DNA from: Burkholderia sp. WAC0059 | GTDB lineage: Bacteria; Pseudomonadota; Gammaproteobacteria; Burkholderiales; Burkholderiaceae | DNA: 64,000 nt | Direction: 5' to 3' | NCBI RefSeq assembly: GCF_002870125.1 | Contig: NZ_PNEO01000006.1 | Coordinates: forward strand, 62,001-126,000 | Part shown: positions 12,189 to 19,802 of the stretch, one piece after another | Layout of the letters: each line of letters opens with the position of its first letter | How positions within the stretch are numbered: the first letter of the stretch is position 1 | Program-made: the position numbers and the translations under genes | The notes under the pieces: model-generated | What the model was told of the DNA's origin: nothing | Seen by the model: the letters and a program-made list of their open reading frames with translations, nothing else | Databases searched by the model: none

Positions 12189-13412
12189 ATGAAAGAAACA
12201 GTCAGTACCGTCGAAGTCAATGGCCGCCGCTATGCGCTGCCGGCGCAGCCCACCGTGGTCGCCTGCGTGGACGGGCTCGATCGCCGCTATCTCGACGCGG
12301 CCTTCGCCGCCGGCTGCGCGCCGTTCTTGCAGTCGCTGCGCGCGCGCGGATGGTTGTACGCGGCGCGCTCGGCCATGCCGAGCTACACGAACCCGAACAA
12401 CGTGTCGATCATCACCGGCGTGGCGCCGGCCGTGCACGGCATCGGCGGCAACTACTTCTACGACGAAGCCGCCGGCGCCGAGGTGATGATGAACGACCCG
12501 TCGTTCCTGCGCGTGCCGACCGTGCTCGCGGCGCTCGCGCAGGCCGGCGTGCGGGTCGCGGCCGTGACGGCCAAGGACAAGCTGCGGCGCATGCTGGGGC
12601 ACGGCATGCCGGAAGGCGAGTCGGTCCTGTGCTTTGCCGTCGAGACCGCGGGCGCAGCCGTGAAGGACTTCATGCCCGCCGAGGCGCCCTCGATCTACAG
12701 CGCGGCGGCCAGCGAGGCCGTGTTCTTCGCCGGGCAACGCATCGTCGAGCGCTGGCAGCCGGGCTTCGTCTATCTCTCGACGACGGACTACGTGCAGCAC
12801 AAATACGGTCCCGGCGAAGCCGACGCCGATGCGTTCGTCGCGATGCTCGACCGCTATCTCGCGGACATGGACGCGCTCGGCGCTCGCATCGTGCTGACCG
12901 CCGACCATGGGATGGGCGCGAAGGCCGACACGCTCGGCCGGCCCAACGTCGTCTATCTCGCGGACCTGCTCGACGATGCGATGGCGGCCGCGCACGCGCG
13001 CGTCGTGTTGCCGATCACCGATCCGTACGTCCGTCATCACGGCGCGCTCGGCGGTTTCGCGATGGTCTATCTGCCGGAGGCCGCGCTCGAGGCCGCGCGC
13101 CGCTTCATCGCCGCGCTGCCCGGCGTGGACGCCGTGCTCGATCGCCGTCAGGCGGCCGCGCGGCTCGAACTGCCCGTCGACCGCATCGGCGACCTCGTGG
13201 TGCTGGCCGGCGAGCATCACGTGCTCGGCACGCGCGTGGCCGAGCACGACCTGTCCGGCCTCGATCGCCCGCTGCGCTCGCACGGCAGCCTGCACGAGCA
13301 GCCGGTGCCGCTGATCGCGAATTTCGCGCTGGACGACACGTTCGCGGGTCGCGAACTGCGCAACTTCGATGCGTTCGAGATCGCGCTTTCGGCTGAACGG
13401 AGCGGCCGATGA
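12189..13412 (+). CDS. phnA: phosphonoacetate hydrolase
   Basis: Zinc-dependent alkaline-phosphatase-superfamily enzyme that cleaves the C-P bond of phosphonoacetate to acetate and phosphate; 407 residues, normal length. All expected metal and catalytic positions are visible: Asp28 (CVDGLD), nucleophile Thr67 (SYTNPNN), Asp200 and His204 (TTDYVQHKYG), Asp239-His240 (TADHGMG), His365 (RSHGSLHE). The stretch PNNVSIITGVAP and GNYFYDE is diagnostic of the family. AGGA lies at 12180-12183. The next gene starts inside its stop codon (ATGA). Other 2-aminoethylphosphonate genes (phnW, phnY) are not in the window, so the natural substrate may be phosphonoacetate itself or a relative. Confidence 0.9.
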   Translation: MKETVSTVEVNGRRYALPAQPTVVACVDGLDRRYLDAAFAAGCAPFLQSLRARGWLYAARSAMPSYTNPNNVSIITGVAPAVHGIGGNYFYDEAAGAEVMMNDPSFLRVPTVLAALAQAGVRVAAVTAKDKLRRMLGHGMPEGESVLCFAVETAGAAVKDFMPAEAPSIYSAAASEAVFFAGQRIVERWQPGFVYLSTTDYVQHKYGPGEADADAFVAMLDRYLADMDALGARIVLTADHGMGAKADTLGRPNVVYLADLLDDAMAAAHARVVLPITDPYVRHHGALGGFAMVYLPEAALEAARRFIAALPGVDAVLDRRQAAARLELPVDRIGDLVVLAGEHHVLGTRVAEHDLSGLDRPLRSHGSLHEQPVPLIANFALDDTFAGRELRNFDAFEIALSAERSGR

Positions 13413-14710
13413 CGAGTCGCGAACCGATGCGTGAACCGGGGCGCGGGCGACGGGTCGTCATGGTGTGCTGCGATGCGCTGGCGCGCGACTGGATCGATCC
13501 CGAAGCGACGCCGACGCTGCACGCGCTGTCGAATACGGGGCTCTGGTGCGCGGCGCATCGCGGCGTGTTTCCCTCGGTGACGCGCGTGTCCGCGGCGTCG
13601 ATCGCGACCGGCTGCTATCCGGGGCGACACGGGCTACACGGTAACCGGATGGGGCTGCCCGAGGCGGGGCGCATCGTCGTGCGCGACGTGGGCCGTCCGG
13701 ATTTCCGCGAGCACATGCGGCGCGCGACCGGCGGGACGCTGCGCGTGCCGACGCTGGCTGAGCGCGTGCCGGGGCCGAACGGGTTCGTCGCGTTTTCGAA
13801 CGTGTCGCCGGGCGCGGCCTATTTTCTCGATCCGGAGCACTTCGGCTACGTCTACCATCGCGCCGGATCGTACGGGCCCGGCGGCGTCGCCGTCGGCGCC
13901 GGGGATGCGCTCGACGTGGCGCAGGACTTCGCTGGCGACTGGGCGATGACGCAGCGCTTCTGCACGGAAGTGCTGGCCGTGCGCCGGCCGGCGGTGGCGA
14001 TCCTGTGGCTCGCGCATCCCGACGCGACGCTGCACGGCGCGCCGCTCGGCTCGCCCGCGCATCTCGATGCGCTGCGCCACGCCGACCGCTGCGTGGCCGA
14101 GGTGTCGAACGCCGTGCGCGAGCTGCGGGCCGCGGGCGAGGACGTGCTGCTGATTGCGGGCTCGGACCACGGGCAGGAGACGATCGCCGGTTGCATCGAT
14201 CTGGATGCGTGGCTCGGCGAGCAGGGGCTCGCTTCGCTCGTCGGGAGCGGGGACGTCGCGGTGGCCGGGCAGGGGACGGCGGCGTTGCTCTACGCGACGC
14301 CGGCGGGCCGGCCCGCGCTCGAACGCGTGCTCGACAGGCTGCGCGAGGAAACGTGGGTGGATGCGGTCGAGACCGCGGATGTTCTGCGCGAACGCGGGCT
14401 CTTTCCCGAGGACGGCATCGTGGCGGCCGTCAACATGGGCCAAAGCGACAGCGTGAACCGCTACGGCGTGCGCGGCGCGCGCTGGACCGTGGCGGAGCCG
14501 GGCAAGACGAAGGTTGCCGGGCACGGCGAGCATGGCGGATGGGGGGACGACGAGATGCGGCCGTTTCTCGTCGTCGAGCACGAGCGGCTCGAGGCGAAAA
14601 CGCTCGCGCGCGCGACGGGTCTCGTCGACGTCGCGCCGACGGTGCTGGACTTCCTTGGGCTGCCGACGGACGGCATGGATGGGAAAGCGCTCTGGGACGC
14701 GGCGCCCTGA
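13409..14710 (+). CDS. alkaline phosphatase superfamily hydrolase (type I phosphodiesterase/NPP-like)
   Basis: Metal-dependent phospho- or phosphodiester hydrolase of 433 residues. Superfamily landmarks are VVMVCCDAL (Asp22), FPSVTRVSAASIATG with the likely Thr nucleophile at 58, YPGRHGLHGN, LWLAHPDATLHG, GSDHGQ and AGHGEHGG. The ends match the nucleotide pyrophosphatase/phosphodiesterase group rather than PhnA. No signal peptide, so it acts in the cytosol on imported substrate. It is translationally coupled to phnA (ATGA). Two superfamily hydrolases behind one importer suggest sequential or parallel attack on an imported phospho-compound; the substrate is unknown. Confidence 0.85.
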   Translation: MTSREPMREPGRGRRVVMVCCDALARDWIDPEATPTLHALSNTGLWCAAHRGVFPSVTRVSAASIATGCYPGRHGLHGNRMGLPEAGRIVVRDVGRPDFREHMRRATGGTLRVPTLAERVPGPNGFVAFSNVSPGAAYFLDPEHFGYVYHRAGSYGPGGVAVGAGDALDVAQDFAGDWAMTQRFCTEVLAVRRPAVAILWLAHPDATLHGAPLGSPAHLDALRHADRCVAEVSNAVRELRAAGEDVLLIAGSDHGQETIAGCIDLDAWLGEQGLASLVGSGDVAVAGQGTAALLYATPAGRPALERVLDRLREETWVDAVETADVLRERGLFPEDGIVAAVNMGQSDSVNRYGVRGARWTVAEPGKTKVAGHGEHGGWGDDEMRPFLVVEHERLEAKTLARATGLVDVAPTVLDFLGLPTDGMDGKALWDAAP

Positions 14711-14821
14711 AGTCCGGGCGCCGCGAATTCGCGGCACGGGGAAAACGGCACATGCTGGGCAGACGCCGCGTCGCCCGCGCGCGCCACGACGCGCGGCTCC
14801 GCTTTCCCGGTCGATTGAGAC

Positions 14822-15109
14822 TTACGGCTGATTCCAGTGATCGTGGTCGCGATCGTGATCATGATCGGGATGACGCGCTTCCCAGTCGTGACGCGACCAG
14901 TAGCGGTGCCCGTCCCAATAGCGGTCGCCGTGCCAGCCGAGCGTGACCGATACCGTTGGCGCGGGCGCATAGGCGGGTGCCGGCGCATAACCCGGTGCGT
15001 AACCGTAGGCGGGTTGCGGAGGCGGCGGCGGACCGTAGACCGCGCATCCGCCGAGCACGGCGCTCGCGAGCGCGCCGGCTGCCGTCATGGATAGAAACGT
15101 TTTTCTCAT
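14822..15109 (-). CDS. small His/Asp-rich lipoprotein
   Basis: Predicted lipoprotein of 95 residues. The signal peptide ends in the lipobox VLGGC (Cys22). Then comes a Pro/Tyr/Ala-rich low-complexity stretch (repeats of YAP) and a tail rich in His and Asp (HPDHDHDRDHDHW). Similar short YXWDGxxWW-type proteins are common in Burkholderia (here DRYWDGHRYW), with no defined role. The His/Asp tail could bind metal, but this is inference. AGGAAGG, the reverse of CCTTCCT at 15115-15121, is the ribosome site. Confidence 0.75.
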   Translation of the reverse strand: MRKTFLSMTAAGALASAVLGGCAVYGPPPPPQPAYGYAPGYAPAPAYAPAPTVSVTLGWHGDRYWDGHRYWSRHDWEARHPDHDHDRDHDHWNQP

Positions 15110-15274
15110 TCAGCCTTCCTTCGAAAATCGGTAGGCCGATTATAGGAAGGCCGCGATGCCCGGGTGTAATAAGTTGCTACGGCGTCCGGCGCTCGCGCGC
15201 GCATCGGCTGCGCAGGTTTGCGTCGCGCCTGGCGGGGCTTTCCGATTCAATGGCTTGCGTGCTTTTTCGGCAGG

Positions 15275-15309
15275 TTGTCCACAGACTTGGAAACAGATTC
15301 TGTGGGTAA
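15275..15309. promoter_or_regulatory. inverted pair of DnaA-box-like sequences
   Basis: TTGTCCACA (15275-15283) and TGTGGGTAA (15301-15309, i.e. TTACCCACA on the minus strand) each differ from TTATCCACA by one base. They lie in opposite orientation with 17 bases between, and CCACAGA/TCTGTGG form a 7-bp inverted repeat. They could be DnaA sites or a stem in a transcript. Confidence 0.35.
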
Positions 15310-15399
15310 CCTCGCGTGTCGACGGGCCGTGTTCCCGTAACGGAGAGCCCTGTTACGGCGTGACGTAACGGAGGAAACGATATCGAACGACGGGCGAAC

Positions 15400-15545
15400 G
15401 GCCGGCGAGCCTTGTGCCGGCGTCGTGCGGCGAAGTGTGCGTTGCTGGCACGGTTATGGCTATACAGGGAATCGCTGGCTTGGGCTCGCCCACCCCGAAT
15501 GGCGACCCGGCATTCATCCCCGCCCCCCGTGGCGGGGATTTTTTT
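15400..15545 (+). ncRNA. possible small RNA ending at orphan terminator
   Basis: Inferred only from the intrinsic terminator at 15516-15545 and the absence of a plus-strand gene before it. The 5' end is not defined; 15400 is a placeholder. A short stem-rich segment (GGCTTGGGCTCGCC) precedes the terminator. It might instead be read-through from further upstream. Confidence 0.3.
15516..15545 (+). terminator. strong rho-independent terminator without an upstream gene
   Basis: ATCCCCGCC (15516-15524) pairs perfectly with GGCGGGGAT (15531-15539) over a 6-base loop, followed by six Ts. The only annotated genes on either side are on the minus strand. It probably ends an unannotated plus-strand RNA. 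Confidence 0.8.
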
Positions 15546-15649
15546 ATCCGGCGCTTGTCCGTGCGTTCACGTGCCGCTTGTCGCGTTGTTCGTCGCGTCG
15601 TTCATCGTGCACGTTCGTCCGGGCGTTTGCCGTGTTTCGTCGCGGGCGC

Positions 15650-16720
15650 TTATCGGCCGTCGTCGTCGTTCGCGTTATCGGGCCGGGGCCAGGGTTCGCG
15701 GGCCGTCGACCGCCGGATCACGAGCTCGTTTCTGAAGCAGCGCGATTCGAGCGCGCGCGCGGGGTCCGCGATGCGTGCGAGCAGCAGGTCGATCGCGCTT
15801 GCGACCATTTCGCCGAGCGGCTGGCGCACGGTCGTGAGGTCGTAGGCGTCCCACGACGCGGGCTCGATGTCGTCGTAGCCGATTACCCAGAGGTCGGACG
15901 GCACGCGCATGCCGGCCGAACGCGCGCCGTCGATCGCGCCGAGCGCGAGCACGTCGTTCACGCAGAACACGGCGTCGGGCGGCGACGCGAGTTCGAGCAG
16001 GCGTGAGACGGCTTCGTGGCCGCTCGCATGGGAGAAGCTCTGCGTGGGCTGATACCAGGACGGACGCAGTTCGATGCCTGCTTCGGCGAGCGCGGCGCGA
16101 AAACCGCGTTCGCGTTCGCGTATCGTGCTCGCCTGCTGCGTGCCGCCGATCAGCGCGATGCGGCGGCGTCCGCATTTGACGAGGTATTCGGCGGCGCGTC
16201 GTCCGCCGTCGAGGTTGTCGCTCGACACCTGGTCCGCGGGGTAGTTCTCGACCGTGCGGTTGACGAGCACGACCGGCACGCGCGACGAGGCGACCTCGCG
16301 CACGAACGCCGATTCGGCCGTCGTCGCGGTCAGGATGACGCCGTCGACGGCGCCCTGGCGGATCGCCTGGCTCGCCTGCAGGTCGCCGCCGTGCTCGGCG
16401 TTCCAGACCGTCATCCGCTGGTTCAGGCCCGTGAGCCGCGCGCCGATCAGTTCGAGCAGCGCGGGATAGACGGGATTGGACAGGCGCGCGACCACCACGC
16501 CGATGGCGCCGGTGCGGTTCGTGCGGAACGCGCGCGCCGCCGCGTTGACGGTGTAGCCGGTTTGCGCGAGCGCGCGCAGCACGCGCTCGCGGGCCTCGCC
16601 GCTCACGCGCGGGTCGTCGCGCAGCACGCGCGAGACGGTGCTCTGCGAAACGCCGGCGACTTTCGCGACGTCGTGGCTCGTCACGCTGGCGGCGCGCTCG
16701 CCGTCGCGGCGAGGCTTCAT
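15650..16720 (-). CDS. LacI-family transcriptional regulator
   Basis: Repressor-type regulator of 356 residues. The N-terminal helix-turn-helix is VTSHDVAKVAGVSQSTVSRVL (residues 13-33), with the hinge helix VNAAARAFRTNRTG. The periplasmic-binding-protein-like effector domain follows (GAIGVVVARLSNP to the C-terminus), including VFCVNDVLALGAIDGAR. It is transcribed in the same direction as the dioxygenase gene ending at 16943, 222 bases upstream, and may be its distal partner. LacI proteins bind palindromes with a central CG. The ACTACGTAGT palindromes at 17916 and 17971 are candidate operators, but this link is inference. Confidence 0.92.
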   Translation of the reverse strand: MKPRRDGERAASVTSHDVAKVAGVSQSTVSRVLRDDPRVSGEARERVLRALAQTGYTVNAAARAFRTNRTGAIGVVVARLSNPVYPALLELIGARLTGLNQRMTVWNAEHGGDLQASQAIRQGAVDGVILTATTAESAFVREVASSRVPVVLVNRTVENYPADQVSSDNLDGGRRAAEYLVKCGRRRIALIGGTQQASTIRERERGFRAALAEAGIELRPSWYQPTQSFSHASGHEAVSRLLELASPPDAVFCVNDVLALGAIDGARSAGMRVPSDLWVIGYDDIEPASWDAYDLTTVRQPLGEMVASAIDLLLARIADPARALESRCFRNELVIRRSTAREPWPRPDNANDDDGR

Positions 16721-16942
16721 CGCGCGGCCGGCGCGCGGCGGCGAAAGACGGCGCGCGGTCGAAACGTCATCGGGTCGGGTCTCCGTTCGGGTCCGTCCGC
16801 GCTCGCTTCGGGTGCCGGCCGTTTCATGCGTTTCATGCGGGCGGCGCGGGCGCGGATGGGCACAGGCGTGCCGCCCGCGATTCTATCCTGGCCGCTCAGG
16901 CGCCGAACTCCGCGCGGGCTTGCCGCTCGCCGCCCGGGCCGC

Positions 16943-17812
16943 TCAGGCCGGCAGCGGCAGGTCGAGCGTGGTCGTGCGGCACAGCTCGCGGCGGTACTTG
17001 CGGTCGTCGAACGGGCGCGCGCGATGCATCGTCGCGAGGTTGTCCCAGATGACGAAGTCGTGCTCCCGCCACGCGTGCTGATAGACGAACTGCGCACGCG
17101 TGGCGTGCTGCATCAGGTCGTGCAGCAGCAGGCGGCCTTCCGGCAACGGCCAGCCGACGATCCGTTCGGCATGCGAAGCGAGATAGAGCGCGCGCCGGCC
17201 CGTGCGCGGATTGACCTGCACGAGCGGCTGCTCGGCGCCCTTGAGCCGGGCTTTTTCCTCTTCCGAGAACTCGAAGCCGAGCACCTGCCGCGAGTACGCG
17301 ATCGAATGATGAACGCGCAGCCCCTCGACGGCGGCCTTTGTCTCGTCGTCGAGCGTGTCGTAGGCGGTGCGCATGTCGGCGAACTCGGTGTCGGCGCGCA
17401 CGGGCGGCACGACGCGCGCCGAGAGCATCGAGTAGCGTCCCGGCGGATTCTCGAACGACGCGTCGGTGTGCCAGAGCCGGTTGCTGACCGTGCTCATGCG
17501 GCGTCGGTCGGCGTCGGGCAGGATCTCGCCGTTCGCGCCGACGTTCGAGATGTCGGTCAGCGCCTCGTTGCCGAAGCGGTTCTTGCCGAGCACGGCGACC
17601 GAGGTCTTCGTATGCAGCACGCCGTCGAAGCGCTGCGCGAACGCGAGCTGCTCGTCGTTGTCGAGCACCTGGTCGCGAACGACGAGGACGCCGTACGCGT
17701 CCATGGCCGCGCGGAGGCTGTCGAGCGTCTCCCTGTCGAAGGTGCTCTTCAAATCGATGCCTGTCATTTCGGCCGCGAAGTGCGGGTGAAGCTTCCTGAT
17801 CTGGGGTGCCAT
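16943..17812 (-). CDS. TfdA/TauD-family Fe(II)/2-oxoglutarate dioxygenase
   Basis: Non-haem iron, 2-oxoglutarate-dependent dioxygenase of 289 residues, close in length and motif order to 2,4-D dioxygenase TfdA. Iron ligands are His115 and Asp117 (LWHTDASF) and His263 (TMHRARPF). The 2-oxoglutarate carboxylate is probably held by Arg275 in RRELCRTT. SMLSARVVPP, DTEFADMRTAYD and EGRLLLHDLMQHAT parallel TfdA blocks. Start ATG at 17812 has AGGAG upstream; the longer frame to 17854 lacks one. Likely substrates are aryloxyalkanoates or sulfonates, but homologues have varied roles. It is divergent from an MFS transporter across a control region with palindromic operators. Confidence 0.88.
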   Translation of the reverse strand: MAPQIRKLHPHFAAEMTGIDLKSTFDRETLDSLRAAMDAYGVLVVRDQVLDNDEQLAFAQRFDGVLHTKTSVAVLGKNRFGNEALTDISNVGANGEILPDADRRRMSTVSNRLWHTDASFENPPGRYSMLSARVVPPVRADTEFADMRTAYDTLDDETKAAVEGLRVHHSIAYSRQVLGFEFSEEEKARLKGAEQPLVQVNPRTGRRALYLASHAERIVGWPLPEGRLLLHDLMQHATRAQFVYQHAWREHDFVIWDNLATMHRARPFDDRKYRRELCRTTTLDLPLPA

Positions 17813-17915
17813 GTTTCGCTCCTGAAGCCGGAACGCGTGCCGGAATCGCGGCAAGGGAAACCCTTCCCGCCTGGGCCGGATGCGCCGGTCGTTTTTCGGG
17901 TATTCGTCTTGTTTA

Positions 17916-17981
17916 ACTACGTAGTCAACACAACGGTTCGGGTAATTACCGATACGTAGCGAAATTAAAGACTACGTAGTC
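17916..17981. promoter_or_regulatory. paired ACTACGTAGT operators
   Basis: Identical 10-bp palindromes ACTACGTAGT occur at 17916-17925 and 17971-17980. The second extends to the 12-mer GACTACGTAGTC (17970-17981). A core TACGTA recurs at 17953-17958. The palindromes are 55 bases apart, about five helical turns, and overlap likely promoter elements on both strands. The central CG fits a LacI-family repressor, possibly the one at 15650-16720. Confidence 0.65.
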
Positions 17982-18085
17982 ATGATATTCTTTTTCGAAA
18001 GAGCGGTCCGTGTCAACGACCATCGCGCGCGGCATGACGCGATGGCCGCCACGTCGCCCCATCATTCGAACAAGGAGACAGCACG

Positions 18086-18172
18086 ATGCCCGATTCGTCC
18101 TGGGCGCGCCGTCGCGCGGCCTCGTCCATGCATGCGCACGTCGCGGGTTGCCGCGTCGTCGCGTCCCGTTGA
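18086..18172 (+). CDS. possible 28-residue leader peptide
   Basis: A short frame starts ATG 18086 with AAGGAGA 7 bases upstream (18072-18078). It begins MPDSSWARRR and ends at TGA 18170-18172, overlapping the start of the GAAGGAGG ribosome site of the MFS gene. The excellent ribosome site and stop placement suggest translational coupling or a leader peptide. The composition is unremarkable, so it may be chance. Confidence 0.35.
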   Translation: MPDSSWARRRAASSMHAHVAGCRVVASR

Positions 18173-18186
18173 AGGAGGCGCCGACG

Positions 18187-19530
18187 ATGTCCCGCACTTC
18201 ACGCGACTCACAGGCCTCCACCACCACCTGGGTCCGCTGGCTGAGAATCATGCCGGTCGTGTTCCTGCTCTACACGATCGCGTATTTCGATCGCGTCAAC
18301 ATCGGTATGGCGCTGCCGAGCCTCTCGAAAGACCTCGGCCTGTCGCCCTCGCAGAGCGGGCTCGCGGCCGGCGTCTTTTTCTGGGGCTACCTGATCAGCT
18401 TTCTCGCGGCCGGTTTTCTCGCGCCGCGCCTCGGCGCGAAGCGCCTGATTTTCTGGTCGCTGCTCGGCTGGGGGCTGTTCGCAATGCTGAGCGGGCTGGC
18501 CCGGACCTTCGAGCAGCTCGCCGCGATGCGCTTCATGCTGGGCCTCTGCGAAGGGCCGGTCTGGACCTCGCTTTCGCTGCTGCTTTCGCAATGGTTTTTG
18601 CGCGCGGAGCGCGGGCGCGCGTTCGGCCTCTGGAACCTGAGCCTGCCGTTCGGCGCGCTGCTTTCGGGACCGATCTCGGGCGTCGTGCTGACCTACACGA
18701 ACTGGCACGTCATGCTGATGCTCGAAGGCCTGCCGGCCTGGGTCTGGGCTGCGGTCTGGTGGCGCGCGATTCCGCGCGGCATCGCCCAGGCGTCGTGGCT
18801 TGCGCCCGAGGATCGCGACTACCTCGAGAAACGGCTCGCATCGGAGCAGGCCGAGTTCGCGTCGGTGCGCGCGTCGTCGGACTGGCGCGGCATGTTCCGT
18901 CAGCCGGCCGTGTGGCTGCTGCTCGTCGCGTTCTCGCTGATCAACATGGTCAATTACGGCTTCACGCTGTGGCTGCCGAGCGCGCTGAAGGCGATCAGCA
19001 CGGCCGACATCGGGCACATCGGGCTGTTGAGCGCGCTGCCGTATCTGGCGAGCATCGCCGGCATTGTCTGCGTGTCGTGGAGTTCGGACCGCTTCCGCGA
19101 GCGGCGTTTCCATGCCGGGCTGCCGCTCCTGTGCGTCGGCGTGCTGCTCTATCTCGGCTCGCGCGCGGGCGCGCATTCGGTGACGGTCGAGGTGGCCGCG
19201 TTCACGCTGATCGGCTTTTTCATGTTCATGACGCTGCCGCTCATCTCGGCGCTGACGACCGACATCCTGCCGCAGGAATGGGCGATTCCCGCCATCGCGT
19301 TCACGGGCGGCATCGGCAACCTGTTCGGCGGCTTCGTGGGGCCGGTGATGGTGGGGCGGCTCGAGGAGATCGGCGGCAGCTTCTCGCTGGCGTTCGCGGT
19401 GCTCGGCGTGCTCGGCATCGTGGGCGGGCTGTCGATCCTCGCGGTCAGGCGTTCGCCGGCGGCGCACCGCGCGCAGCCCGATGCCGGGCCGTCGCCCGCC
19501 TCTTCCGCGCAGCGCCAGGCCGGCGGGTAG
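18187..19530 (+). CDS. MFS transporter, anion:cation symporter (ACS/phthalate permease) type
   Basis: Inner-membrane carrier of 447 residues with about 12 helices. The N-terminal signature FLLYTIAYFDRVNIGMALPSL is that of the ACS subfamily, which imports organic acids such as phthalate, galactonate or tartrate. ATG 18187 is preceded by GAAGGAGG. A hydrophilic central loop runs at residues about 190-225. It is divergent from the dioxygenase and upstream of two dehydrogenases on the same strand; the four probably handle one organic acid and its oxidation products. Confidence 0.9.
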   Translation: MSRTSRDSQASTTTWVRWLRIMPVVFLLYTIAYFDRVNIGMALPSLSKDLGLSPSQSGLAAGVFFWGYLISFLAAGFLAPRLGAKRLIFWSLLGWGLFAMLSGLARTFEQLAAMRFMLGLCEGPVWTSLSLLLSQWFLRAERGRAFGLWNLSLPFGALLSGPISGVVLTYTNWHVMLMLEGLPAWVWAAVWWRAIPRGIAQASWLAPEDRDYLEKRLASEQAEFASVRASSDWRGMFRQPAVWLLLVAFSLINMVNYGFTLWLPSALKAISTADIGHIGLLSALPYLASIAGIVCVSWSSDRFRERRFHAGLPLLCVGVLLYLGSRAGAHSVTVEVAAFTLIGFFMFMTLPLISALTTDILPQEWAIPAIAFTGGIGNLFGGFVGPVMVGRLEEIGGSFSLAFAVLGVLGIVGGLSILAVRRSPAAHRAQPDAGPSPASSAQRQAGG

Positions 19531-19802
19531 ACGTCTCCGGTCCGGCGCCTGCATGTCGGCGCCCGCATTTCGCATGGAGTGCGCCCGCGCGGCGTGCGGC
19601 GCCCACTCCGTTCGTTTTCTCGCGGTGTTCCTTTTTCGCCGTTTTCCGGGCGCCATCGTCGGGACTGGCGGCACAATAGCCGTTGCGAGCCGGCCAGGCT
19701 CGCGCGCCTGTGGGCGCTTTTCGTGCGTTTCGCTTGCGCGTTCGCTGCGCGTGTCGATACGCGGCGGCGGGAGACAGCCGCTTTCAACCTGGAGAACAAC
19801 GT

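Larger units (their letters stand above)
15110..15649. other. 540-base non-coding region with repeats and an orphan terminator
   Basis: Short frames here run through the terminator and lack ribosome sites, so I support no protein. Contents, left to right: promoter side of the lipoprotein gene; two DnaA-box-like 9-mers in inverted orientation (15275-15309); direct repeats CGTAACGGAG at 15336-15345 and 15364-15373 with an inverted GTTACG between; then a perfect plus-strand terminator at 15516-15545 with no gene upstream of it on that strand. Confidence 0.5.
17813..18186. other. divergent control region between dioxygenase and MFS transporter
   Basis: AT-rich core at 17900-18000 with the palindromes described separately. 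On the minus strand TTGACT (17923-17928) is a good -35 for the dioxygenase and lies inside the first palindrome. On the plus strand GATATT (17984-17989) is a possible -10 for the transporter, directly after the second palindrome. A possible 28-codon leader frame is at 18086-18172. Confidence 0.5.

Noticed and set aside
15414-15845. Plus-strand short frame starting before the orphan terminator
   Set aside because: It runs straight through a strong intrinsic terminator and lacks a ribosome-binding site, so it is not a protein gene.
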